NCBI GenBank assembly: GCA_042096455.1
Contig: JBELLU010000019.1
Span: forward strand, 1-30,905
Direction of reading: 5' to 3'
Length of the DNA: 30,905 bases
Source of the DNA: UBA7445 sp042096455
Lineage (GTDB): Bacteria; Verrucomicrobiota; Verrucomicrobiia; Opitutales; Coraliomargaritaceae
The notes below the pieces were generated by a model. That model did not search any database. It was not told the origin of the DNA and saw only the letters and a program-made list of their open reading frames with translations. Shown in pieces: positions 23,543-30,905 of the stretch; the first letter of the stretch is position 1, and every line of letters begins with the position of its first letter. Both the position numbers and the translations under genes were made by a program.

Positions 23543-25828
23543 ATGAGTGACGCGAAACCAAGACCGAAAACGAAGCCCTCCATTCCGACGATTGTTGAGG
23601 TTGTGCCGCTTTCGGGTTTTGACAAAGCCCTCGCTTACGCCGTGCCACCCGCTGCTCAGCCTCAGATTGCGGTCGGTTCCCTCGTTCGGATTCCCCTCCG
23701 GCGCCGCAGCGAACTGGGGGTCGTGCTCCGCACCGGCAGCCATCAGGAAATCCCACCGGGTAAACTCAAGATGCTCTACGAGGTCGTGCAGGATTTCCCC
23801 GTCCTCACCGCTGAACTCATCGAACTCTTCCACTGGGCGCGCCATTATTACGCCACCAGTCCCGAGGCGGTCCTCGAGGCGATGATTCCGCCTGCGATTC
23901 GTCGCGGGATGCGCCCCAAAACCCGACGCTACCTCGCCCCCGGAACCGCCCCCGATCCCGAAGCCCTCGCCGCCCTTGAAAAACGCGCCCCCAAACAAGC
24001 CGCCCTCCTGCAATTTGTCGCACAACAGTTGAAGCCCCAACCCCGTGCCGAAATTCTCAAACGCCTCAAGATCAGCGCCTCCGCCTGCGAGGCCCTTGTG
24101 AAAAAAGGCTATCTCCTTGAGACCGACACCGAAGAAACCCGCGATGCCTATGCCGACGATTTGGGCGAGGTTGAAACGGTCGAAGCCGCCGAAATCCGTC
24201 CCACCTTGACCGCCGAGCAAGCGGTTGCGGTCAAAGCCATTTCCGGAGCGATTGCGGCGGACCGCTTCAGCGTTCGCCTCCTGCACGGAGTGACCGGTTC
24301 CGGAAAGACCGAAGTCTACCTCAATGCCGTCGAGCAAGTCGTAGCCGAGGGGGGTGGGGTGGTATTCCTCGTTCCCGAGGTCGCCCTTGCGCCCCAGACC
24401 GTCGGTCGCGTGCGCGCGCGCCTCGAAGCCCGGGGGGTTCGCACCGTGGTCTGGCACAGTCACCTCTCCGACGGGGAACGCTACGATTCATGGAAAGCCC
24501 TCGTGAGCGGCGAAGCGCACGTCGTGGTGGGCGCGCGCTCCGCCGTATTTGCCCCGGTGCAAAACCTCAAGCTTATGATCGTGGATGAGGAGCACGAACC
24601 CTCCTATAAGCAGGAAGACAACCCGCGCTACCATGGGCGCGACGTTGCGGTCTACCGCGCCCACCTCGCCGGTGCGGTATGCCTCGTCGGTTCCGCCACG
24701 CCCTCCCTTGAAACTCTCTACAATGTCGAGCGCGGTAAATACGCCGTCGACCGCCTCCTCAAACGCGTCGACCATTGCGAACTGCCCCGTATTCACCTCG
24801 TCGATATGCGCCGCGAAGGACACAGCGGACGCGCCAAGGGTTCCCCGATCTCCACCCTCCTCGCTGATAAACTCATCGATCGTTTTGAAAAACGCGAACA
24901 AAGCATCCTGTTCCTGAACCGGCGAGGATTCTCCACCAGCCTTCTTTGTCCCGACTGCGGATATGTTGCGTCCTGCAAACATTGCAGCATCCCCTTGACC
25001 TATCACCGCACCGATCATTCCCTGCGTTGCCACCTCTGTGGGCACGAGGAAAAATCACCCTCGGTTTGTCCCGAATGCCGTTCCGAAGCCATCCGTTACC
25101 GAGGGCAGGGCACCCAGCAAATTGAATCCATCGTTCAAAAAATCCTCCCCGCTGCAAAAATCGTGCGCATGGATGCCGACTCCATGTCGAAAAAAAATCT
25201 CTACCGAAAAATCCTCAACGATTTCCGCGCCGGGAAAATCGACATCCTCGTCGGCACCCAGATGATCGCCAAGGGGCTGGACTTTCCCAACGTCACCCTC
25301 GTCGGCCTCATCAATGCCGATATGTCGCTCCATGTGGAAGACTTCCGCGCCGCCGAGCGCACCTTTCAACTCATCGTGCAGGTTTCGGGCCGCGCCGGAC
25401 GCGGGGATCGCGCCGGTGAAGTCATCATCCAAACCAGCACCCCGCATGCCCCGCCCGTGCAATTTGCCCGCAAGTCCGACTTCGACGGTTTTCAACTTGA
25501 GGAACTCGAACAACGCCGTGAATTCAACTACCCGCCCTTTCAACACCTCATTCGCCACCTCTTCCGCGGGCGCAACCCCGAGAAGGTCAACTTCTTCATC
25601 GAACAATGGGCCCGCCGCGTCGAGGCACACTTTGGCGACCGCCTCACACTTCGCGGCCCCGCCCCCGCACCCATTGAAAAAATCCGCGACGAATACCGCT
25701 TCCAACTCTGGTATTTTGCCCCCAGCGCTCAGGCCATCATCGATGAACTCACCGCCCTCCGCCGCGATTTCAAAATGGATAAAACCGTCATCGACCAACT
25801 CGACGTCGACCCCATGCAGATGAGTTGA
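23543..25828 (+). CDS. priA: Primosomal protein N' (PriA helicase)
   Basis: 761 residues, close to the usual PriA length. The N-terminal DNA-binding domain begins IVEVVPLSGFDKALAYAVP. The helicase has Walker A HGVTGSGKTEVY near residue 250, DEEHEPSYKQED near 350, and the late motifs VGTQMIAKGLDFPNVTLV and VSGRAGRGDRAGEV. Between the lobes are the zinc-binding cysteines CPDCGYVASCKHC and CHLCGHEEKSPSVCPECRS, needed for primosome assembly. PriA restarts stalled replication forks by recognising D-loops and loading DnaB. It converges on dxs. Confidence 0.96.
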   Translation: MSDAKPRPKTKPSIPTIVEVVPLSGFDKALAYAVPPAAQPQIAVGSLVRIPLRRRSELGVVLRTGSHQEIPPGKLKMLYEVVQDFPVLTAELIELFHWARHYYATSPEAVLEAMIPPAIRRGMRPKTRRYLAPGTAPDPEALAALEKRAPKQAALLQFVAQQLKPQPRAEILKRLKISASACEALVKKGYLLETDTEETRDAYADDLGEVETVEAAEIRPTLTAEQAVAVKAISGAIAADRFSVRLLHGVTGSGKTEVYLNAVEQVVAEGGGVVFLVPEVALAPQTVGRVRARLEARGVRTVVWHSHLSDGERYDSWKALVSGEAHVVVGARSAVFAPVQNLKLMIVDEEHEPSYKQEDNPRYHGRDVAVYRAHLAGAVCLVGSATPSLETLYNVERGKYAVDRLLKRVDHCELPRIHLVDMRREGHSGRAKGSPISTLLADKLIDRFEKREQSILFLNRRGFSTSLLCPDCGYVASCKHCSIPLTYHRTDHSLRCHLCGHEEKSPSVCPECRSEAIRYRGQGTQQIESIVQKILPAAKIVRMDADSMSKKNLYRKILNDFRAGKIDILVGTQMIAKGLDFPNVTLVGLINADMSLHVEDFRAAERTFQLIVQVSGRAGRGDRAGEVIIQTSTPHAPPVQFARKSDFDGFQLEELEQRREFNYPPFQHLIRHLFRGRNPEKVNFFIEQWARRVEAHFGDRLTLRGPAPAPIEKIRDEYRFQLWYFAPSAQAIIDELTALRRDFKMDKTVIDQLDVDPMQMS

Positions 25829-25898
25829 GGGGGTGCCTCCGTTCCTCTGATCCTCTGAGTTTGAAATCCGTTTAGGGTTCAGGACAAAGTGGAATCCC

Positions 25899-25998
25899 NN
25901 NNNNNNNNNNNNNNNNNNNNNNNNNNNNNNNNNNNNNNNNNNNNNNNNNNNNNNNNNNNNNNNNNNNNNNNNNNNNNNNNNNNNNNNNNNNNNNNNNN
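25899..25998. other. Assembly gap of 100 N, probably an unmerged 18-base overlap
   Basis: A run of exactly 100 N separates two contig ends. The same 18 bases (AGGACAAAGTGGAATCCC) lie immediately left (25881-25898) and right (25999-26016) of it. Joining the contigs by this overlap reads straight through dxs to a TGA stop, so no sequence needs to be missing here. Confidence 0.85.
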
Positions 25999-27919
25999 AG
26001 GACAAAGTGGAATCCCCGATGGATTCGGGTTCGAGGCCGGGGGTTTTGAGGGCGCGTTGGAGGACTTGCTGAAAGAGTTGCTCGGGGTTGAGACCGTGGC
26101 GGGCGCGGAGGGCCTGCACGTTGCTGCCGTGCTCGATGAATTCGTCGGGCCAGCCGAGACGGAGGAGGGGGCAGTTGGAATTTGCTTCGTCGAGGGCTTC
26201 GAGGACCGCGCTGCCGAATCCGCCCTGGATGACGTGATCTTCGAGGGTGACGATGAGTTTGCTGGATTGCGCGGCTTCGAGGAGGGCGTCGGTATCGAGC
26301 GGTTTGGCGAAGCGGGCATTGACGACGCCTGCGGTGATGCCGTGTTCGCTGAGCTTGGCAGCGATTTGTTGGGCTTCTTCGAGCATGATGCCGTATGCCC
26401 AGAGGTCGACTTGGCCGGCGGGTTGGAGGCGTTGTGCTTTGCCGAGCGGAAGGGTCTTGGCTTGGTCTTTGACGGGGGTTCCGGTGGCGTTGCCGCGCGG
26501 GTAACGAATGAAGGCGGGGCCTTGGTAGGCGAGTCCGGTGGCCATCATGTCGGCGAGTTCGTCTTCGTTGGCGGGTGCCATGAGGACGCAGTGCGGGACG
26601 GAACGGAGGTAGGCGATGTCGAAGAGGCCGTGGTGGGTGGCGCCGTCATTGGGCGAGAGTCCGGCACGGTCCATGCAAAAGAGGACGGGGAGTTTTTGAA
26701 GGGCGACGTCGTGAATGATGGGATCGATGGCGCGTTGCAGGAAGGTGGAGTAAATCGCGCAAACGGGATGGAAGCCGGAGGTGGCCATACCGGCGGCGAA
26801 GAGGACCGCGTGTTCCTCCGCGATGCCGACGTCGAAGCATTGGTCGGGCAGTTCTTTTTCAAGAATGTTGAGTCCGGTGCCGGAAGGCATCGCGGCGGTG
26901 ATGCCGATGATGTTTTTATCCTTACGGGCAAAGTCGGTGAGGGTTTTGCCCATGACGTCCTGGTATTTGGGCGGGGTTCCGGGGGCGGCGGGTTTTCCTT
27001 TTCCGGTCTCGATATCGAAGGGGCTGGCGCCGTGGAAACGCTCGGGGTTCTCGAGGGCGACGTCGTAGCCTTTGCCTTTGGTGGTGTGGAGATGGAGGAG
27101 GATGGGTTGTTCGGCGTTTTTGGCGAACTTGAGGTAATGCTCGACCTGCTCGGGGTCGTGCCCGTCGATCGGGCCGATGTAGCGCACCCCGTATTTTTCA
27201 AAGAGGGAAGAGGAAACAAAAAAGTCCTTGGTTTCCTGTTTCCATTTGATGCCAAAGTTGATGAGGGCTTGCCCGCCGGGGACTTTTTTGAGGAAGGCTT
27301 CGATGTCGTCGTTGAGGCGGTTGTAGATTGGGTTCGTTATGAGGTCGTTGAAATAGCGGGCGAGGGCGCCGACATTTTTGGCAATCGACCATTCGTTGTC
27401 GTTGAGGATAATGATGAGCCGCTTGGTGCTGGAGGCGACGTTGTTGAGCGCCTCCATTGTGATGCCACAGGTAAAGGCGGCGTCGCCGCAGACCGCGACC
27501 ACGTGCTCGCCGGAGCCGCGCCGGTCGCGGGCGGTTGCCATCCCGAGGGCCGCGGAGAGGGCGGTGCCAGCGTGACCCGCACCGAAGGCGTCGTGGGGGC
27601 TTTCCGCGCGGTTCATGAATCCGCTCAAGCCGTCGTCATTGCGAAGTTTGTCGAAGTCGCTGCCGTTGCGCCCGGTGAGGAGTTTGTGGACGTAGGCCTG
27701 ATGGGAGACGTCGAAGACGAAACGATCCTCGGGGGTGTTAAAAACGCGGTGCAGGGCGATGGTGAGTTCAACAACGCCGAGGTTGGGGCCCACGTGTCCG
27801 CCGTTGCGGGCGGTCGTGCGAATGATGCGCTCGCGGATTTCGCGGGCGAGATGCTCGCGCTCCTGCAGGCTCAGGTTTTTAAGGTCTGCGGGGGAATGAA
27901 TTTGTTCAAGGAGGGACAT
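25999..27919 (-). CDS. dxs: 1-deoxy-D-xylulose-5-phosphate synthase (DXS)
   Basis: 640 residues from the ATG at 27919 to the N gap. If the 18-base contig overlap is collapsed the next codon is a stop, giving a protein that ends ESIGDSTLS, of normal DXS length. It joins pyruvate and glyceraldehyde 3-phosphate in the first step of the MEP isoprenoid pathway, using thiamine diphosphate. Landmarks: H42 in NGGHVGPNLGVVELT, cofactor motif GDAAFT (145-150) with LNDNEWSIAKNVGAL, and the catalytic glutamate in GIAEEHAV (near 368). GDAAFT replaces the more usual GDG, and DVSHQAY the usual DVGHQAY; I regard this as a PVC-lineage variant. It starts 4 bases after xseB. Any longer translation through the gap is an artefact. 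Confidence 0.94.
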
Positions 27920-27923
27920 GCGA

Positions 27924-28166
27924 CTATTCGTTTTCGGGCTCGGGATCCAGCGCTTCGAGGGTGTCGGTGTCGAAGTTGAGCTTTTCGATGGTGAGTTCCG
28001 CTTGTTTGAGGTTGGTTTGGCAGGACTTCAGGAGCTTCGTGCCTTCCTCGAATTTTTCCACCAGTTCGGCGAGGGGAGTTTCGCCGTCTTCCATCGATTC
28101 AATGAGGGATTCGAGGCGCTCGAGCGCGACCTCGAATGAAAGTTCGGTATTTTTGCTTTTGGACAT
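27924..28166 (-). CDS. xseB: Exodeoxyribonuclease VII small subunit
   Basis: 80 residues from the ATG at 28166 (MSKSKNTELSFEVALERLES). A longer open frame upstream is not supported by family similarity. The core SFEVALERLESLIESMEDGE, TPLAELVEKFEEGTKLLKSC is the typical XseB helical hairpin. It binds the large subunit XseA (not in this window) to degrade single-stranded DNA. It precedes dxs by 4 bases, a pairing common in many bacteria. Confidence 0.93.
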   Translation of the reverse strand: MSKSKNTELSFEVALERLESLIESMEDGETPLAELVEKFEEGTKLLKSCQTNLKQAELTIEKLNFDTDTLEALDPEPENE

Positions 28167-28284
28167 ATTGCTAAGGGTAACGGCTAGAATGAGTCGTAAT
28201 TGGTTGTGGGTCGAGACAAGAACGCATTCGGGTACAGGTTTGTATTGGACGAATCGCACTTGGCTTCCTATGCTTTCAAAAATA

Positions 28285-29121
28285 ATGAGCGAAACTTGGA
28301 AAATAGCGGCTTTTTACCGGTTTACGGACTTGAATGATGCGGCGGACTGGGCGCGGCGTCTGGAGGCGGTAGGGGAGGAATCGGGTCTGCGGGGAACGAT
28401 CATCGTGGCGCCGGAGGGGATGAATTCGACTTGCGCGGGTCGTCCGGAGGCGATCAATGCGCTCATCGAATTGTTGCGATCGGATCCGCGCTTGGCGGAT
28501 CTCGAGGTCAAATACTCCGAAGCGGATTTTTGCCCCTTTCCGAAATTCAAGGTGAAACAGAAGCCGGAAATCGTGACTTTTCGGCAGGCGGGTGCGGATC
28601 CGCAGGAGGTGGTGGGCACCTATCTCGACCCGGAGGAGTGGAATGAATTAATCCGTGATCCGGCGGTTTTGACGATTGATACGCGGAATGATTACGAGGT
28701 GAAGGTGGGTCAGTTCAAGGGAGCGCTGAACCCCAAGACCGATGATTTTGCCTCGTTTGCTGCATTTGTGGAGGAGGAATTGAAGGGTCGGGAGGATGAA
28801 AAGATTGCGATGTATTGCACGGGCGGGATTCGTTGCGAGCGTTCGACGGCGTATTTGAAGGGCAAGGGCTTCAAGAATGTGTATCATCTGAAGGGCGGTA
28901 TTTTGCGTTATTTGGAGGAAATGCCGAAGGAGGAGAGCCTTTGGGAGGGCGATTGCTTCGTTTTTGATTATCGCGTGGCGGTCGATCACGACCTGCAACC
29001 CGGGATGTGGAAGATCGACCCCGAGACGAGCGATCCGGTACCGATGTCGCCTGAGGAGCGGGAAAAAATCGCGGAGCGTCGCCGGAGCGGGGCGATTTTC
29101 AAGAAACCGTACACAATATAG
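28285..29121 (+). CDS. trhO: tRNA uridine(34) hydroxylase TrhO (rhodanese-like)
   Basis: 278 residues from the ATG at 28285 (MSETWKIAAFYRFTDLND); an ATG five codons upstream is possible. The N-terminal half (RGTIIVAPEGMNSTCAG ... FCPFPKFKVKQKPEIV) matches the YceA/TrhO family. The rhodanese domain has its catalytic cysteine in MYCTGGIRCERSTAYL and the closing loop NVYHLKGGILRYLEE. TrhO hydroxylates U34 of certain tRNAs using prephenate-independent oxygen chemistry in other bacteria, as part of making 5-hydroxyuridine derivatives. It is divergent from xseB. Confidence 0.92.
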   Translation: MSETWKIAAFYRFTDLNDAADWARRLEAVGEESGLRGTIIVAPEGMNSTCAGRPEAINALIELLRSDPRLADLEVKYSEADFCPFPKFKVKQKPEIVTFRQAGADPQEVVGTYLDPEEWNELIRDPAVLTIDTRNDYEVKVGQFKGALNPKTDDFASFAAFVEEELKGREDEKIAMYCTGGIRCERSTAYLKGKGFKNVYHLKGGILRYLEEMPKEESLWEGDCFVFDYRVAVDHDLQPGMWKIDPETSDPVPMSPEEREKIAERRRSGAIFKKPYTI

Positions 29122-29144
29122 TTTGAGTGAGCCTGCCTCTTTCG

Positions 29145-29175
29145 TTGACAGCGGGGCTTAACTTTTGGTTATATT
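29145..29175 (+). promoter_or_regulatory. Probable sigma-70-like promoter of the pseudopilin cluster
   Basis: TTGACA (29145-29150, full consensus) and TATATT (29170-29175) are separated by 19 bases, slightly long. They lie about 95 bases before the first pseudopilin start, leaving a leader of about 90 bases with no clear structure. Confidence 0.5.
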
Positions 29176-29271
29176 TCTACCTTGTTAGTGCATTTTGTAA
29201 AATTAACATAATCGTTAGTCATACGCTTCGCTCTAATGATGCCGGCATCGGCATTGTCCACTTAACATCCA

Positions 29272-29862
29272 ATGAAAAACAAAACCCCAACCCGTCAGGG
29301 CTTCACACTCATTGAACTGCTAACGGTTATCGCGATTATCGGCATTCTGGCTTCAATCCTGATACCATCCGTCAACACGGTTCGAAAGAACGTCAACATC
29401 GCCGCTTCCAAAGCTGCGCTATCGCAATATGTGAATGCGATCCAGTCGTTCCGCAGTGAGTATAAATTTTACCCTTTCAGTGATTTGATCACCGGCACCA
29501 GCGAAGTGCTCGACCTTAGCAACGCCACCAACAGCGAGACCTTCATCAAAACCCTTAGCGCGCGCAATCCCTCCGATAACGAATCGGTCGGCGAGGGTGG
29601 CAATCGCCGTCGCATCCGTTTCTACGAATTCTCCGAGTCGGAGTTTTTCACGGATGAGGACGGGGTGGTTCTAAACACACAATTGGCGGACCGCTTTAAT
29701 AACAAGAAGATCTTCATCGCGATTGATACCGATGGGGATGGCGAAATAGAAGTGCCGGATCCCGAGGATTCGCAAAAAAAAATCAAGCTCCGCGCCAGCA
29801 TCACGGCTTACGTTGAAGCTGACCAGGCAATCAATGCCCCGGAGTATTTCCTCTACGAGTAA
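29272..29862 (+). CDS. GspG-like pseudopilin
   Basis: 196 residues with a type IV prepilin signal: a short basic leader, G10 before the cleavage site, then FTLIELLTVIAIIGILASIL with the conserved glutamate at mature position 5. The rest (from about 40) is a GspG-like pseudopilin head: ASKAALSQYVNAIQSFRSEY and a YPFSD turn. Near residue 152, DTDGDGEIEV fits a DxDGDGxI calcium-binding loop, as expected since GspG proteins need calcium. It is processed by a prepilin peptidase (not seen here) and assembled into a secretion or pilus-like fibre. It leads a run of three such genes. Confidence 0.85.
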   Translation: MKNKTPTRQGFTLIELLTVIAIIGILASILIPSVNTVRKNVNIAASKAALSQYVNAIQSFRSEYKFYPFSDLITGTSEVLDLSNATNSETFIKTLSARNPSDNESVGEGGNRRRIRFYEFSESEFFTDEDGVVLNTQLADRFNNKKIFIAIDTDGDGEIEVPDPEDSQKKIKLRASITAYVEADQAINAPEYFLYE

Positions 29863-29890
29863 GACCGCGTCTTAACTTTAACATTCAATA

Positions 29891-30580
29891 ATGACCCCGA
29901 CCTCCAAGCCCCAGACCACTCGAAACCGTGCCGGCTTTACGCTGGTGGAATTGCTGGTGGTGATCTCAATCATCCTGATCGCTTCCACGATTCTCTTTAC
30001 CGCCGGTTCCGGCGGAAAAGGTGTTTCCCTGAGTTCCTCGCAGCGCATCGTGTCGGGCATTGTTAAAGGCGCCCGCGCGCAGGCAGTTCTCAAGGGTGCC
30101 GAGACCCGCATCATTATTTACAATGACCTTGCCGGCGACCCCGACAAATACCGCCGCTACTTCGGGATTGTTTATTGGGGCACCGATAGTAACGGAGATA
30201 GCGGCTGGCTCGCCGCGAACAAAGGCACTCTCCTGCCCGATAGCATTTATTTTGATCCTGAAATGAGCAAGGATTACCCGACCGGCTCCACCATGAAACT
30301 TGACTATCCCCGTATTCGGGTTGGTAGCAATACGGACCGTACCAACGGCGGCGGTGGCGAAGAATATTTCTACTATAAATTTGAAGACAACGGCGTGCTG
30401 GCTACCGAATTCGCCAATGCCTGGCTCACGCTCCGTGCCGGGGTGCTCAAACCCGACGGCGATTCCTTCCAGCTCGATTTTGATGATCCCGAAGATGAAT
30501 ACCTCCGCGCCGCCCTCATCCTTCGCCGGGGCGGGAGCACCACCCCGGTCAATGATCCCGAATTGGTGAAGAAAAATTAA
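29891..30580 (+). CDS. GspH-like pseudopilin
   Basis: 229 residues. The leader MTPTSKPQTTRNRAG precedes FTLVELLVVISIILIASTIL, with E5 of the mature protein in place. After the helix comes a GspH/FimT-like head: SLSSSQRIVSGIVKGARAQA and AETRIIIYND, then a long beta-rich part with a Gly-rich loop (NGGGGEE). The extended head, compared with typical GspH (~170 residues), may reflect its specific role. It starts 28 bases after the first pseudopilin and is clearly in the same operon. Confidence 0.8.
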   Translation: MTPTSKPQTTRNRAGFTLVELLVVISIILIASTILFTAGSGGKGVSLSSSQRIVSGIVKGARAQAVLKGAETRIIIYNDLAGDPDKYRRYFGIVYWGTDSNGDSGWLAANKGTLLPDSIYFDPEMSKDYPTGSTMKLDYPRIRVGSNTDRTNGGGGEEYFYYKFEDNGVLATEFANAWLTLRAGVLKPDGDSFQLDFDDPEDEYLRAALILRRGGSTTPVNDPELVKKN

Positions 30581-30588
30581 GTGACGCC

Positions 30589-30905
30589 ATGACTTCTGTA
30601 AAACAACACTTCATCCGCCGTCTTGGTTTCAGCCTCATTGAGGTCGTTCTCGCGATCGGCATTTTTATGGTTACGGTCCTCGCCCTTGTCGGCCTCCTCG
30701 GGCCCACCCTCAAATCAGTGGACGAAGTGGAGCAAACCGATGCCATCGCCTCGGTGGTCAATAGCCTCAACGCTTTCCTCCAACAATCACCGGAAATCGC
30801 CCCAGGCGCTTCCAAATTTGATGCGATCTTTAACGCCGTCGCCAATAATGGCCACGCCACCATCTTCGTCTTTCAAGCCTATTTGAATGAGGACTCCACC
30901 AATAC
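30589..30905 (+). CDS. Pseudopilin-like protein, N-terminal part (cut by window edge)
   Basis: From the ATG at 30589 the frame is open to the window edge (about 105 residues). MTSVKQHFIRRLG is followed by FSLIEVVLAIGIFMVTVLAL, a prepilin signal and membrane helix with the conserved glutamate. The rest is a mostly helical region of unknown type. GspI/GspJ-like minor pseudopilins start this way, so it may complete a pseudopilin tip complex. It starts 8 bases after the previous gene. Confidence 0.8.
   Translation, partial: MTSVKQHFIRRLGFSLIEVVLAIGIFMVTVLALVGLLGPTLKSVDEVEQTDAIASVVNSLNAFLQQSPEIAPGASKFDAIFNAVANNGHATIFVFQAYLNEDSTN

Noticed and set aside
25055..27919. A 954-residue DXS fusion across the N gap
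   Set aside because: The C-terminal part is the antisense of priA; collapsing the 18-base overlap puts a stop right after residue 640.
25889..27979. A 696-residue plus-strand frame through the N gap
   Set aside because: Antisense of dxs containing the run of undefined residues.

Overview
The window is a stretch of bacterial chromosome, most likely from a Verrucomicrobiota member near the Opitutae, and probably a metagenome or draft assembly because it holds a 100-base run of N. The lineage call is inference. It rests on a DUF1800/DUF1501 pair, a six-domain ribosomal protein S1 on its own, a cluster of pseudopilin-like genes, a DXS with a GDAAFT cofactor motif, a ParE that begins like the Bacteroidota/PVC form, and weak or absent Shine-Dalgarno sequences. 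Most genes are ordinary housekeeping genes and most large antisense open frames are shadows of GC-rich genes.

Layout: 1-752 is the start of a type IIA topoisomerase B subunit (parE-like, minus). 772-2259 holds two PIN-domain toxin-antitoxin modules, one with an AbrB-type and one with a Phd-like antitoxin. Between them, at 1559-1606, lies a detached copy of the last ~15 codons of the SPFH/prohibitin-like gene that lies beyond them (2333-3226). This suggests the toxin-antitoxin segment was inserted at the 3' end of that gene or replaced most of a paralogue. Then come queG (plus) and dciA-thyA-folA (minus). An intergenic region at 5991-6445 contains a hairpin-rich candidate small RNA ending in a strong terminator, followed by rpsA.

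8213-12476 carries a SWIM/SNF2 helicase, an ArsR-methyltransferase fusion and a second methyltransferase. radC (minus) and rlmN (plus) follow. 14503-15793 is accessory-looking: short tandem repeats, two compound palindromes, a third PIN module with a ribbon-helix-helix antitoxin, and a duplicated GC-rich motif. Next is an initiator tRNA-Met with atypical features and its terminator, then the exported DUF1501 and DUF1800 proteins (minus).

18837-21841 encodes a LolCDE-type permease and ATPase plus a Gfo/Idh/MocA oxidoreductase. rplU-rpmA (minus) are divergent from a Fur-family regulator, a TPR protein and priA (plus). dxs with xseB (minus) converges on priA. The 100-N gap at the dxs 3' end is flanked by the same 18 bases on both sides. 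Collapsing that overlap gives an in-frame stop and a complete 640-residue DXS. The window ends with trhO and three consecutive pseudopilin-like genes, the last cut by the window edge.

The strongest points for a second look are the duplicated SPFH tail around a toxin-antitoxin cassette, the candidate small RNA upstream of rpsA, the unusual initiator tRNA, the Fur-family protein without the usual metal ligands, and the gap that is probably not a gap. I did not find clear evidence of a wholly new multi-gene system.
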